In this document: in pieces, positions 1-10,627 of the stretch | Layout: the number at the start of each line of letters is the position of its first letter | Numbering within the stretch: the first letter of the stretch is position 1 | Source: Gordonia bronchialis DSM 43247 | GTDB taxonomy: Bacteria; Actinomycetota; Actinomycetes; Mycobacteriales; Mycobacteriaceae | DNA: 64,000 nt | NCBI RefSeq assembly: GCF_000024785.1 | Contig: NC_013441.1 | Span: 4,402,001-4,466,000 of the forward strand | Direction: 5' to 3' | Made by a program: the position numbers and the translations under genes | Notes under the pieces: generated by a model | The model's database searches: none | Told to the model about the DNA's origin: nothing | What the model saw: the letters and a program-made list of their open reading frames with translations, nothing else

Positions 1-31
1 CACGACCCCCGAGGTCGGGAGAGGACCGACG

Positions 32-610
32 ATGACCATTTCCGCGCACCCCACAGCCGGCCCCGACGACCTGGGCGCATTGCTCGACCGTGTCGGCAAG
101 GGCGATGCCGCCGCCTTCGCCACCTTCTACGACCTCACCGCGCAGCGCGTGTACGGCATGGCGCTACGGGTCATACGCGACCGCGGCTTCAGTGAGGAGA
201 TCACCCAGGAGGTGTACCTGACGGTGTGGCGGACCGCGAACACCTTCGACGGCTCGTCGGGATCGGCTCTGTCGTGGGTGCTGACCATGGCGCATCGCCG
301 GGCCGTGGATCGCGTCCGGTCGGAGGTCGCCAGCCGCCGTCGCACGCTCGCGCATGGTCAGGCGGCGATCACCCCTCCGTTCGACGAGGTCACCGAGATC
401 AGTGAGCGGCGCGAGGCCGCCCGACTGGTGCGCTCCGGCCTGCAACGACTCACGCCTGCGCAGCGAGAGTCCATCGAGCTTGCCTACTTCGACGGACTCA
501 CCTATCGCGAAGTGGCAGAACGACTTCAGGTTGCACTTCCCACGGTGAAGTCACGAATCCGGGACGGTATGCGGCGTCTGCGGCTCAGCGTCGCCGACAC
601 CGCGGCCTGA
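32..610 (+). CDS. sigK: ECF RNA polymerase sigma factor, SigK type
   Basis: This 192-residue protein has the two-domain layout of an extracytoplasmic-function sigma factor. Region 2 (about residues 28-95) includes YDLTAQRVYGMALRV and the -10 recognition helix. Region 4 (about 135-185) has LTPAQRESIELAYFDGLTY and a helix-turn-helix ending in PTVKSRIRDGMRRLR. It would direct RNA polymerase to a small regulon when its anti-sigma factor is inactivated. In mycobacteria SigK is paired with the membrane anti-sigma RskA; no such gene lies downstream, so a partner would have to be left of the window. A purine-rich GAGAGGA lies just before the ATG. Subfamily assignment is from overall similarity and is less sure than the ECF call. 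Confidence 0.85.
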   Translation: MTISAHPTAGPDDLGALLDRVGKGDAAAFATFYDLTAQRVYGMALRVIRDRGFSEEITQEVYLTVWRTANTFDGSSGSALSWVLTMAHRRAVDRVRSEVASRRRTLAHGQAAITPPFDEVTEISERREAARLVRSGLQRLTPAQRESIELAYFDGLTYREVAERLQVALPTVKSRIRDGMRRLRLSVADTAA

Positions 611-653
611 CGTCCGAAGCCGAATCCTGACCCACGGGCGTGGTTACGGTGGA

Positions 654-2291
654 GTGGTGAGCACTCGCCCGTACGTCCTGAACAGTCCCGATTCCTTCAT
701 CACCGACGCACTGCGCGGCCTTCTCGCCGCCAATCCGGCGATCGTCTGGCAGGCAGATCCCGGTTTCCTCTACCGCCGCGACACGGACGATGATCGCGTG
801 GCCGTCATCTCCGGCGGCGGATCGGGTCACGAACCCATGCATTCGGGGATGATCGGCGCGGGAATGCTGGATGCGGCCTGCCCCGGCCTGGTGTTCACCA
901 GTCCCAACGCGCTGCAGATCGCCGCGGCCACCCGCCAGGTCGACCGCGGGCGCGGTGTTCTGCACATCGTGAAGAACTACACCGGCGATGTGATGAACTT
1001 CCGCATCGCCCGGCACATGCTGCGCGACGAGGTGACCACTGACCACGTCGTCGTCGACGACGATGTGGCGACCGAGTCGGAATCGGGTCCGGGCCGACGC
1101 GGCACCGGAGCGACGATCATCGTCGAAAAGATCTGTGGCGCAGCAGCTGCGCGCGGTGACGAGCTCACCGAGGTCGCCGAGATCGGTCGTCGCGTTGGCG
1201 CCGACGCCCGGAGTTTCGCGGTGGCCTACCGCGCCTGCACCACCCCCGGGTCGTCCGCACCGAGCTTCGAACTCGACGACGAGGAGATGGAACTCGGGGT
1301 CGGTATCCACGGCGAGGCCGGCGAGGACCGGACCACGATCGTCGGAGCGCGCGAACTGGTCGGCCGGATGCTCGACCGCATCGTCGACTCGCTGTCGCTG
1401 ACCTCCGACGAGCAGGTGATCTGCCTGGTCAACGGCCTGGGGTCGGCGCACCCGCTCGAGTTGTCGCTGGTCTTCGGCGAGGTGATCTGCAATCTCGACG
1501 AGCGTGGTGTCACGGTCGAACGCGCGATGGTCGGCACCTTCGTCACCGCCCTGGACATGACCGGCTTCTCCATCACCCTCGTCCGCGTCGACGACGCCAT
1601 TCTCGAGCTATTCGACGCCGAGACCTCGGCTCCCGCATGGCCTTCCGTCATCGCCCGGCCGACACAGGTCGACGAGGTCACCTTTGCCGAGCCGGCCGAC
1701 ACAGCCGCCGACGGACCAGAATGCGGCTGGCTGTCCGACTTCGTGAGCCGCGTCGTCGATTCCGTCGACGATCTGACCGAACTCGACAAGCAGGCCGGCG
1801 ACGGTGACTTCGGCACCAACATGACTGCGGCCCTCGGCCACTTCGACCTGCCGTTGCGTGGCTCGGACACCGCGGTCCTGCACGCCATCAGCACCTCGTT
1901 CTTTGTCCGGGCGGGCGGCACCTCGGGTGCTGTCTTCGGCGTCCTGTTCCGATATCTGGCAACAGCTTTCGAGGACGCGAACAGCTTCGACGAGGCACTT
2001 GGAGATGGTGCGTCGTCGGCACTCGGGGAGATCGGCGATCTCGGCGGCGCACAGGTGGGCGACAACACGATGGTCGACGCCCTTGCTCCGGCCGTCGACG
2101 CCCTGCGAGACGGACGATCACTGGCAGAGGTCGCCGATGCCGCCGAAAGCGGAGCCGAATCCACTCGTGACACAACGGCTTCCAAGGGACGCGCGAGCTA
2201 CGTGGGCGAGAACGCCCGGGGCGTCGTCGATCCGGGTGCGCTGGTCACCTCGTGGCTGTTCCGCGCCGCCGCGCAGAGTCAGGCCCGATAG
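654..2291 (+). CDS. dihydroxyacetone kinase, fused DhaK-DhaL (ATP-type)
   Basis: A 545-residue one-piece kinase that phosphorylates dihydroxyacetone to dihydroxyacetone phosphate in the cytoplasm. The N-terminal DhaK domain (about 1-330) has the GGGSGHEP motif and GVGIHGEAGE, whose histidine is the covalent substrate-binding residue in the family. The C-terminal DhaL domain (about 355-545) has the nucleotide/Mg motif GDGDFGTNM, the RAGGTSGAVFG loop and GDNTMVDAL. Having both domains in one chain fits the ATP-dependent class rather than the PEP:PTS class, and no EIIA-like partner is nearby. Start is GTG at 654 (a second GTG follows at 657); the ribosome site is weak. It follows sigK by 43 bases and may be co-transcribed. 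Confidence 0.93.
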   Translation: MVSTRPYVLNSPDSFITDALRGLLAANPAIVWQADPGFLYRRDTDDDRVAVISGGGSGHEPMHSGMIGAGMLDAACPGLVFTSPNALQIAAATRQVDRGRGVLHIVKNYTGDVMNFRIARHMLRDEVTTDHVVVDDDVATESESGPGRRGTGATIIVEKICGAAAARGDELTEVAEIGRRVGADARSFAVAYRACTTPGSSAPSFELDDEEMELGVGIHGEAGEDRTTIVGARELVGRMLDRIVDSLSLTSDEQVICLVNGLGSAHPLELSLVFGEVICNLDERGVTVERAMVGTFVTALDMTGFSITLVRVDDAILELFDAETSAPAWPSVIARPTQVDEVTFAEPADTAADGPECGWLSDFVSRVVDSVDDLTELDKQAGDGDFGTNMTAALGHFDLPLRGSDTAVLHAISTSFFVRAGGTSGAVFGVLFRYLATAFEDANSFDEALGDGASSALGEIGDLGGAQVGDNTMVDALAPAVDALRDGRSLAEVADAAESGAESTRDTTASKGRASYVGENARGVVDPGALVTSWLFRAAAQSQAR

Positions 2292-2638
2292 ATCTCCACG
2301 TGCGTGCCGGTGACGACGCCGACGTTCAACAACGAAGTGCGCCAGCTGGTCCTGCGGTTGCTCGCGGCATGGCCGGTCCGGGGGGGACCAGCGACTGGAT
2401 TGTTCACAGGGGCCCACTTCATAGAGCGGAACCTGTTTGGGCCGACCGTGGACACCCCAGCACTCGACGGTCAGGACATACTCGCCGCTCTGCGGAGCAT
2501 AAGTGTCGTGGCAGGTGGTCGAGGCGTCCCACCGGACGTTGCAGTTCCCCGTGCCGGCGTAGGCGGCGACCGTCGCGCAGGAGACTCCGACACGCACGTG
2601 GCCGCGAGCTTTGCCCAGGTCCTCGTGCTCCTGGTCAT
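2279..2638 (-). pseudogene. possible small secreted protein, reading frame broken
   Basis: On the minus strand, protein-like sequence with high third-position GC is spread over different frames. A possible signal start MTRSTRTWAKLAA (ATG at 2638) is followed in another frame by a Cys-containing stretch with GEYVLTVECWGVHGRPKQV, then a third frame gives a plausible C-terminus ending LLNVGVVTGTHVEIYRA and a TGA at 2279-2281. One frame change falls at a run of seven G (2380-2386 on the plus strand). The last bases overlap the 3' end of the dihydroxyacetone kinase gene. I do not recognise the family. It could be a real exported protein damaged by mutation or base-calling, or a coincidental open stretch. 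Confidence 0.35.
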
Positions 2639-2710
2639 GGCGGCTCCGTTGCACGGCACATCGGAATTGTCGTTTCAGCGGCGACGAACCTTAGCCCTTG
2701 CCCACCGCAG

Positions 2711-2786
2711 TGACTGAGGACGGGCCCCTGAGCGACCGGATCGGGACTATTCCCGAGGACAGCCGTCAGGGGCCCGTTCTCAGTCA
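2711..2786. repeat. 21-bp inverted repeat with inner hairpin
   Basis: The arms at 2711-2731 and 2766-2786 match at 20 of 21 positions as inverted copies, with core CGGGCCCCTGA / TCAGGGGCCCG. The 34-base spacer holds a second small hairpin, TCGGGA-CTAT-TCCCGA. It lies between the end of clpB and the possible small secreted gene. A transcription terminator is one explanation, but no T-run follows on either side, and a small mobile palindromic element is another. Confidence 0.7.
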
Positions 2787-2876
2787 TCTCGGCCGAGCAC
2801 CGACGGCTCGGTCGGTACCGGACACCGACGTGATGGGCTGCTCCACCAGGTGGGACAGCCCATCACATCAATCAAT

Positions 2877-5429
<2,553 letters not shown>

Positions 5430-5458
5430 TCGCGTGCACCTTTCTCTTTAGTCCAACA

Positions 5459-5474
5459 GGCTCAAGTATGAGCC
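5459..5474 (-). promoter_or_regulatory. second palindrome in the clpB leader
   Basis: GGCTCA-AGTA-TGAGCC is a perfect 6-bp inverted repeat located 30 bases before the clpB ATG and about 25 bases inside the HAIR site. It could be an accessory HspR half-site pair (CTCAAG is present) or a 5'-UTR hairpin. Confidence 0.4.
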
Positions 5475-5499
5475 ATTCGAGAGGTGCAACGCCAGTAGA

Positions 5500-5520
5500 G
5501 TTGAGTCCATTCCGCTCAAC
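5500..5520 (-). promoter_or_regulatory. HspR-type (HAIR) operator upstream of clpB
   Basis: The perfect arms GTTGAG and CTCAAC are separated by nine bases, and the inner reading TTGAGT-N7-GCTCAA matches the actinobacterial HAIR consensus (CTTGAGT-N7-ACTCAAG) at most positions. It sits about 70 bases upstream of the clpB start. In mycobacteria and Streptomyces HspR represses clpB and the dnaK operon through such sites. Repression here is inferred. Confidence 0.65.
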
Positions 5521-5800
5521 TTAGATTTACGAGTGATCCCGGTCACATTAGCTGGGTGCTGCGCGTATGAGGGATCGCCAGCAGTGCGACGACGGGAGTT
5601 CACCCACCACTGCGAGTGTTTGTCACCTGTCTCCACGGAGTATCCCGACGTTGAGCCGCTGATCTCCAGTCCGTGTGGACCATCGGTCACCATCAACCGA
5701 AGCCAACTCCACCGCCATCCCCTGACGCGGCCACCCTCGATCACCTTGTGCGGTCGTCGGCTGCCGTCCGGCGGGTGTTCGGGGTCACCGGAGGAACGCC
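5521..5800. other. intergenic region between clpB and Mn catalase
   Basis: This 280-base divergent control region holds no reading frame that I can support. It should contain the promoter of the catalase-like gene. GGAGGA at about 5790 is a good ribosome site for the ATG at 5801. No sigma-factor consensus was convincing. Confidence 0.5.
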
Positions 5801-6731
5801 ATGTACTTGCACACCCAGCAACTCATCAACGAAATCGCCGTCGACGAGCCGGACCCCGCCGCGGCCAACGCGCTGCAGGAGGGACTCGGCGGCCAGTTCG
5901 GCGAGATGCGCACGATGATGCAGTATCTGTTCCAGAGCATGAACTTTCGCGGCGATCCCACCTCGAAGCCCTACAAGGATCTGCTGCAGGGCGTGGGCAC
6001 CGAGGAGATCAGCCACGTCGAACTCATCGGCACCACCATCTCGCGACTGCTCGACGGGTCGCCCGAGTACTCCGGCAAGAAGACCGATCCGGGTGGACAA
6101 GCCGGGCGCCAAGGGTGCGACGCCGCTCAAGATCGCGTTGGATACCAGCAACATTCACCACTATCTCGTGGGCGCTCAAGGCGCTCTGCCGGTCGACGCG
6201 GCCGGCAACCCGTGGTCGGGGTCGTACGTGTACAACAGCGGCAACCTGGTTCTCGACCTGCTCTACAACCTGATGCTGGAATCGACCGGGCGCCTGCAGA
6301 AGTGCCGGATCTACGAGATGACCGACAACAAGACCGCACGGTCGACAATCGCCTACCTCATCGTCCGCGACCAGGCACATGAGAACGCCTTTGCCAAAGC
6401 ACTGGAGAGTCTCGGTGTGGATTGGGGCACCGTTCTGCCGATCCCCAAGACCAACGCGGAGAAGTTCCCCGAGGTGAAGAAGCTGCTGGACAAGGGTTTA
6501 CAGAGCATCCAGTACACCTTCAGCTCCGACGACCAGAGCCAGGCGGCCAAGCTGTACCGCGGTGCCTCGCCGTCGAACGTCGGGACCGAACTGAGCACCG
6601 CGGTGATGCCCGAGGGCTTCCCGATGACGATCGCACCGGATCGTCGTGAGGAGTTCGCTCCCGGCCTGGACAAAGATCTGCTGGCACTCATCCAGGCGAC
6701 CGCGGAAGTGGAGATCGCTGAACAGAAGTGA
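5801..6731 (+). pseudogene. manganese (non-haem) catalase, one-base frameshift
   Basis: Two overlapping frames together give a complete manganese catalase, a ferritin-like four-helix protein that disproportionates hydrogen peroxide. The first frame runs from MYLHTQQLINEIAVDEPDP through EEISHVELIGTTISRLL, carrying metal-ligand glutamates and a histidine. The second carries NIHHYLVGAQGALPVDAAG, the conserved GSYVYNSGNLVLDLLYN segment and the C-terminal part ending at 6731. The break is at about 6085-6092: GATCCGGGTGGAC would read on in frame as D-P-V-D-K-P if one G were removed, so there is one extra G in a short G run. That is either a real inactivating insertion or a sequencing error. Confidence 0.85.
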
Positions 6732-6742
6732 GACCACGCAGT

Positions 6743-6816
6743 TGACCGGGATGACACCGGACAGCGCCAGTATGCGGATAAACGCATCTGGTGGCTGACC
6801 GGTGTCATCTGGGTCA
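6743..6816. repeat. nested palindromic element, copy A
   Basis: The outer arms starting TGACC and ending GGTCA pair over 23 bases with three mismatches and include ATGACACCGG / CCGGTGTCAT. The inside holds a second stem, CCAGTATGCG / CGCATCTGG. It begins 12 bases after the catalase stop codon. The same architecture and much of the same sequence recur at 22740-22810 after another plus-strand gene. It is probably a terminator-like or mobile palindromic unit. Confidence 0.75.
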
Positions 6817-6871
6817 GCGGCTCGCAGATATCTGGGTCGGCAGAGCCGAAACCTCTAATGGCCCAATTCTC

Positions 6872-7033
6872 TCAGCGGTTCAAATCAATCCGTAGGTCCC
6901 ACGGCTCTGCGGGGAATGGGCGCGGGGCCACCATCCGGACGCCCTCCTGGAGTTCGGTATGAACGTCGGCCATCTCGCCGAGGTCGCGCCAGTCATCGAG
7001 CGACATCAGCCGAGGACCAGGAGTTGCGGTCAT
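6872..7033 (-). pseudogene. truncated Uma2-like (DUF820) N-terminus
   Basis: A 53-residue frame starting MTATPGPRLMSLDDWRDL and continuing to LQEGVRMVAPRPFPAEP resembles the first 50 residues of Uma2-family proteins (PD-(D/E)XK nuclease fold), which normally open with a 'MSLDEW...YELVEGVLVVSPRP' pattern and are about 190 residues long. The frame stops 10 residues later and none of the catalytic core follows. It looks like a decayed remnant beside repeat copy A. The identification is by pattern only. Confidence 0.4.
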
Positions 7034-7140
7034 GGTGCACGAGTCTACGAACGCGGACGCACGACCACGAGTGCAAAATTCACAGCGCCGAAGACGATCG
7101 TGCACAGCCACGCAGCATCCACCACTGCCACAATGGCCTC

Positions 7141-7866
7141 ATGGCCGACGACATCCGCTTCTACTTCGACCCCGTGTGCCCCTTCGCCTGGATGACCAGC
7201 AAGTGGGTGCGACAGGTACAAGCGCAACGCGACTATTCCGTCGACTGGCGATTCATCTCCCTGCGACTACTCAACGCCCACATCGACTACGCGTCGCACT
7301 TCCCGCCGGAGTACGAGGCCGGACACACCGCCGGACTACTCCTCCTGCGTGCGGCAACAAGCATCCGCCGCGAGCACGGCCGCGCGCCGCTCGGTCCGCT
7401 GTATCAGGCCTTCGGGACGCGAATCTTCGAGCAGCACAACGGAACCTATCTCGTCGACGGCACCGACTTCCGTGGCACCGAGGGCTTCCTCGGCCCGATC
7501 CTCGACGAACTCGGACTCCCCCGCCAGCACATCGCCGCGCTCGACGACGAGTCCCTCGACACCGAGATCCAGGCGGAGACCGACGAGGCGCTCGCCCTCA
7601 CCGGCCGCGATGTGGGCACCCCGATCATCCACTTCGAGCCACCCGAGGGTGTCGCGTTCTTCGGACCGGTGATCAGCCGGCTGCCCGACGACGAGCACGC
7701 CGCGCAACTGTGGGACCACGTCATCGGACTCGCCCGCTTCCCCGGATTCGCCGAACTCAAACGCAGCCTGCGGGAGAAGCCGCAACTCAAGGCATTTGGC
7801 GTCGACGCCGACGAGACCGGTGAACAGGAGGACTGGCACGGGGGAAGCCGACGCACCAAGCACTGA
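7141..7866 (+). CDS. DsbA-fold protein, Rv2466c/mycothiol-nitroreductase-like, one-cysteine motif
   Basis: This 241-residue protein opens with MADDIRFYFDPVCPFAW, the thioredoxin-fold start of the DsbA/FrnE group. The rest, including LGPLYQAFGTRIF, DVGTPIIHFE and VAFFGPVISRLP, follows Mycobacterium tuberculosis Rv2466c, a mycothiol-dependent reductase that activates nitro prodrugs. Rv2466c has CPWC at the active site; here the motif is CPFA, so the second (resolving) cysteine is absent. Such a one-cysteine enzyme could still work by a monothiol mechanism with mycothiol, but this is inference. ATG at 7141 is chosen because homology begins there. There is no obvious operon partner. Confidence 0.8.
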   Translation: MADDIRFYFDPVCPFAWMTSKWVRQVQAQRDYSVDWRFISLRLLNAHIDYASHFPPEYEAGHTAGLLLLRAATSIRREHGRAPLGPLYQAFGTRIFEQHNGTYLVDGTDFRGTEGFLGPILDELGLPRQHIAALDDESLDTEIQAETDEALALTGRDVGTPIIHFEPPEGVAFFGPVISRLPDDEHAAQLWDHVIGLARFPGFAELKRSLREKPQLKAFGVDADETGEQEDWHGGSRRTKH

Positions 7867-7890
7867 GCCCGACAATACTGAGCCCGACGC

Positions 7891-8214
7891 TCAAAGCTCG
7901 TGCCGCACAAGGAACTCCTCGATGGCACCGGCAAAGACCTGGTTGTCATCTCCGGCCACCATGTGCCCGGCCGCACTCACGTCGGCCACCTCGGCCTGCG
8001 GAATCAGCGCCTTCATCGAGGCAACTCCGGCTTCACTGACGACGTCGGACTGACCACCACGGACGATCAGGGTGGGCACGACGATCTTGCGTGCGGCCGC
8101 GGTCAGCCGAACCGGGTCGGTGTGGCGGGGCTCGTCCTCGCCGGACCGGATGAACGCCGGGTCCCAATGCCAGTACCACCGACCGTAAGAACTGATTGCC
8201 GACGACCCGGGCAT
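7891..8214 (-). pseudogene. alpha/beta hydrolase, C-terminal remnant
   Basis: About 100 residues match the cap and C-terminal part of an alpha/beta hydrolase: GRWYWHWDPAFI (cap region), VPTLIVRGGQSDVVS (strand with the acidic catalytic residue) and VSAAGHMVAGDDNQVF (with the catalytic histidine). The N-terminal half, including the nucleophile elbow GxSxG, is missing. Upstream, an out-of-frame piece starting MTAVTHPEVDEPPRPG overlaps the stop of the preceding gene by ATGA, so the original operon joint survives while the body of the hydrolase does not. It is at the distal end of the minus-strand catabolic operon. Confidence 0.7.
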
Positions 8215-8268
8215 TGCTGAACATGCCCGGCCGCGGCGGTTCGTCGACCTCGGGATGAGTCACGGCGG

Positions 8269-9039
8269 TCATGCCGCGGCTCCGGCGCGTCGGTCGTCGG
8301 ATTCGCGGGTGAGACGTTCGCGGACCGGGAGGAAGTCGTAGGTCGGGTAGAACTCGGTGTGGAAGGTGCCCCACGCCCGACGTTCCAGTTCGACGTTCAC
8401 CGCGGCCAGCTCGTCGGCCGGCAACCGCAGCGTGACGATCTGCCCGATCCCCATGGCGACCACCCCGTTGCAGCGCAGGAACGCCATCTGGCGCTCGGAC
8501 CAGTCCGAGATCCGCATGCCGAGCACCTGGGTGTAGAAGCGAGCGGTCCGTTCGATGTCGGTGGTGTTGAGCACGACATGGGCGATCTTGCGCGGAATGG
8601 CCTGGCGTCCGGCGGGTTCCAGCTCGGGCACGGCGAAGGTGTCGGCGGACAGTTCGATCGTGCGGCCCTCCGGGTCGACGAACCGCAGACCGTAACCGCC
8701 GCCGGCGTCGTCGAGCGGGCCGGGCTCGGTCAGCATCGGCACGCCGATCGCGACCAGCGCGCGGGCGGCGTCGTCCACCTCACGCGGGGTGGCGAGCGCG
8801 AAGCTGATGCCGCCCAGTGAATTCACATCGTTGCGCCGCAGGTCCAGGACATGGTGTTCGGAACCGTTGGCACGCAACCAGAATCGGTCGCCGTCCTCAT
8901 CGACGGTGTGCAGGCGCCACACCTCGTGGTAGAAGTCCCGGGAGGCCTGCGGGTCGGCGACACCGAGGGCGACGGAACGCAGTCCGCGCAGCCGGCACAC
9001 CGGAGCGTCGCAGAGTGGGGGAAGCTGGGAGTAGAGCAC
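8269..9039 (-). CDS. glyoxalase/extradiol dioxygenase-fold (VOC) protein, C-terminus replaced
   Basis: A 256-residue protein from GTG at 9039 (26 bases after the reductase). It has two VOC modules: VALGVADPQASRDFYHEVW, then IAHVVLNTTDIERTARFYTQVLGM, which would hold the first iron ligand of a type I extradiol dioxygenase. After FLRCN the sequence departs from the family: the usual second histidine and final glutamate regions are absent and are replaced by about 60 unfamiliar residues (LERRAWGTFHTEFYPTYDF to the end). The gene therefore looks like a deletion fusion and probably lacks ring-cleavage activity. Its original role would fit the operon's aromatic-catabolism genes. Confidence 0.6.
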   Translation of the reverse strand: MLYSQLPPLCDAPVCRLRGLRSVALGVADPQASRDFYHEVWRLHTVDEDGDRFWLRANGSEHHVLDLRRNDVNSLGGISFALATPREVDDAARALVAIGVPMLTEPGPLDDAGGGYGLRFVDPEGRTIELSADTFAVPELEPAGRQAIPRKIAHVVLNTTDIERTARFYTQVLGMRISDWSERQMAFLRCNGVVAMGIGQIVTLRLPADELAAVNVELERRAWGTFHTEFYPTYDFLPVRERLTRESDDRRAGAAA

Positions 9040-9065
9040 GGGAATCCTTGGGTTCGAGGTGACGA

Positions 9066-10028
9066 TCAGAGGTCGAGGACGAGTTCGGCCGAGCGGCAAC
9101 GTGATACGCAGGGGAACATCGTGGTGTTGGCGGCGTGCTCGTCGGGGCTGAGCAGGAAGTCGCGGTGGTCGACGTCGCCCTTGATCACGCCGACCTCGCA
9201 GGTGCCGCAGATTCCCTCGGTGCAGGAGCTCGGGACATCGATCCCCGCGTCGAGCGGGGCATCGAGGACCGACACGTCCGGGCCGACCGGGATGCGGTCA
9301 CCGGTGCGGTCGCAGACCACGTCGAAGGCGGTGTCGTCGCCGGTGGGTGCGGGTGCCTCGGGTGCGGCGAACCGTTCGGTGCGCAGCGTGACCCCCTAGG
9401 GCACGCGGGCACTCACGGCGTCGAGCAGCGGCGCGGGGCCGCAGCAGTACACCACCGCGCCCGGTGTCGCCGAGCCGAGGAAGCCGTCGAGGTCGGGCAG
9501 GCAGCCGCGTTCGTCGTCGGCGTGCACGACGGCCGTGATGTGCCCGGTCACCTCGTCGACGAAGGCCATACTGTGCCGCGAACGGCCGGCGTAGAGCATC
9601 CGCCAGGTCTGACCCTGTTCCCGCAGCCGCCGCATCATCGCGACGATGGGGGTGATGCCCACACCACCGGCGACCAGCAGGTGCTCGGTGGCGTCGGGGT
9701 CGAGGGCAAAAGCGTTGCGGGGTCCGGAGATCTCGATCTCCGCACCGACCGACAACCGATCGTGGACCAGTGTGCTGCCACCACGGGACTGCTCGGCTCG
9801 CAGCACCGCGACGGTCCACCGCGAGGTGTCCTGTGGGTCCGAGCACAGCGAGTACTCACGGACCAGCCCGCCGGGCAGGTGCAGGGCGATGTGCGCGCCC
9901 GGCTCCCACGTCGGCAGCGGCGCACCCGTCGGGTCGACGAAGGTGACGCTGGTGATGCCGTCGGCCTCCCACGTCTTCTGCTGGACGCGAAGCACTCTCG
10001 TGTCTGTCGACATCGCTGTGGTGGACAT
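9066..10028 (-). pseudogene. phthalate-dioxygenase-type reductase, interrupted by in-frame TAG
   Basis: The whole 963-base frame encodes a typical 320-residue reductase that passes electrons from NAD(P)H through flavin to a 2Fe-2S centre for an oxygenase. The flavin domain has VREYSLCSDP, the nucleotide domain has HLLVAGGVGITPIVAMMRR, and the C-terminal ferredoxin has CTEGICGTC with a distant fourth cysteine (FPC). At 9396-9398 a TAG replaces an expected sense codon (probably GAG, since the context reads VSARVP-stop-GVTLRTERF). The frame is unchanged on both sides. Translation would stop after 210 residues, losing the iron-sulfur domain. The start follows a good GGAAAGGA site. Confidence 0.85.
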
Positions 10029-10065
10029 CGCTGTTCCTTTCCGATCGGTTGTCGGTCCGCAGACG

Positions 10066-10584
10066 TCAGCGGGTGACGCCGTAGATCTCCGAGCTCGGCG
10101 GGTAGGTGGGCAGCTCCGGCTTCTTGGAGCCGATGATCACGCAGAACAGTGCGTCGGTGTCACCCACGTTGGCCAGGCTGCGGGGGACGCCGGCGGGAAC
10201 CCGGATGAGGTCCCGGTAGCCAAGGCGCCGAACGGCTTTGCGATTGCCGTCTTCGACGTCGTGAACGGCGACCTCGAGCTCCCCTTCAAGGACGAAGAAG
10301 ACCTCTTCGACGTCGTGGTGGGTGTGCTCGGGGCCCACGGCGCCGACGGGCAGCCGCATGTTGGAGAAGGTGAAGTGGTCCGATCCCAGGGTGCGGTTGT
10401 CACCCTCGTGGTTGCCGGTGGCGCCGGACCCGATGTAGCGGATCTGGGCCCGCTTGAAGCGGTCTCCGCCCGCGGCAGCCTGGAAACCCAGGGTGTCCCA
10501 GTCCTCGTGGCGGGTCTCGCGGCTCGCGATGCACGAGTCGATGAGCTGGTCGAGGTCGACGGCGGTCTTCTTGGGAGCGGTCAT
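10066..10584 (-). CDS. cupin-domain protein
   Basis: A 172-residue single-cupin protein. The metal-binding motif HTHHDVEEVFFVLEGELEV (about residues 89-107) and the later RLGYRDLIRVPAGVPRSLAN with its DTDALFCVIIG strand are clear. The first 60 residues carry an extension (GFQAAAGGDRFKRAQIRYIG). Cupins in such operons can be ring-cleaving dioxygenases, isomerases or decarboxylases; I cannot choose among them. It sits between the RidA-type protein and the reductase in one minus-strand operon, with AAAGGAC before the ATG. Confidence 0.8.
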   Translation of the reverse strand: MTAPKKTAVDLDQLIDSCIASRETRHEDWDTLGFQAAAGGDRFKRAQIRYIGSGATGNHEGDNRTLGSDHFTFSNMRLPVGAVGPEHTHHDVEEVFFVLEGELEVAVHDVEDGNRKAVRRLGYRDLIRVPAGVPRSLANVGDTDALFCVIIGSKKPELPTYPPSSEIYGVTR

Positions 10585-10627
10585 GATGGTGTCCTTTCGG
10601 TGGGTGGTGCGGTTGGGGGTCTGCGGA

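Noticed and set aside
5448..5744. Minus-strand 98-codon frame between clpB and the catalase
   Set aside because: It runs across the HspR-type operator and has no recognisable sequence; a regulatory region is the better reading.
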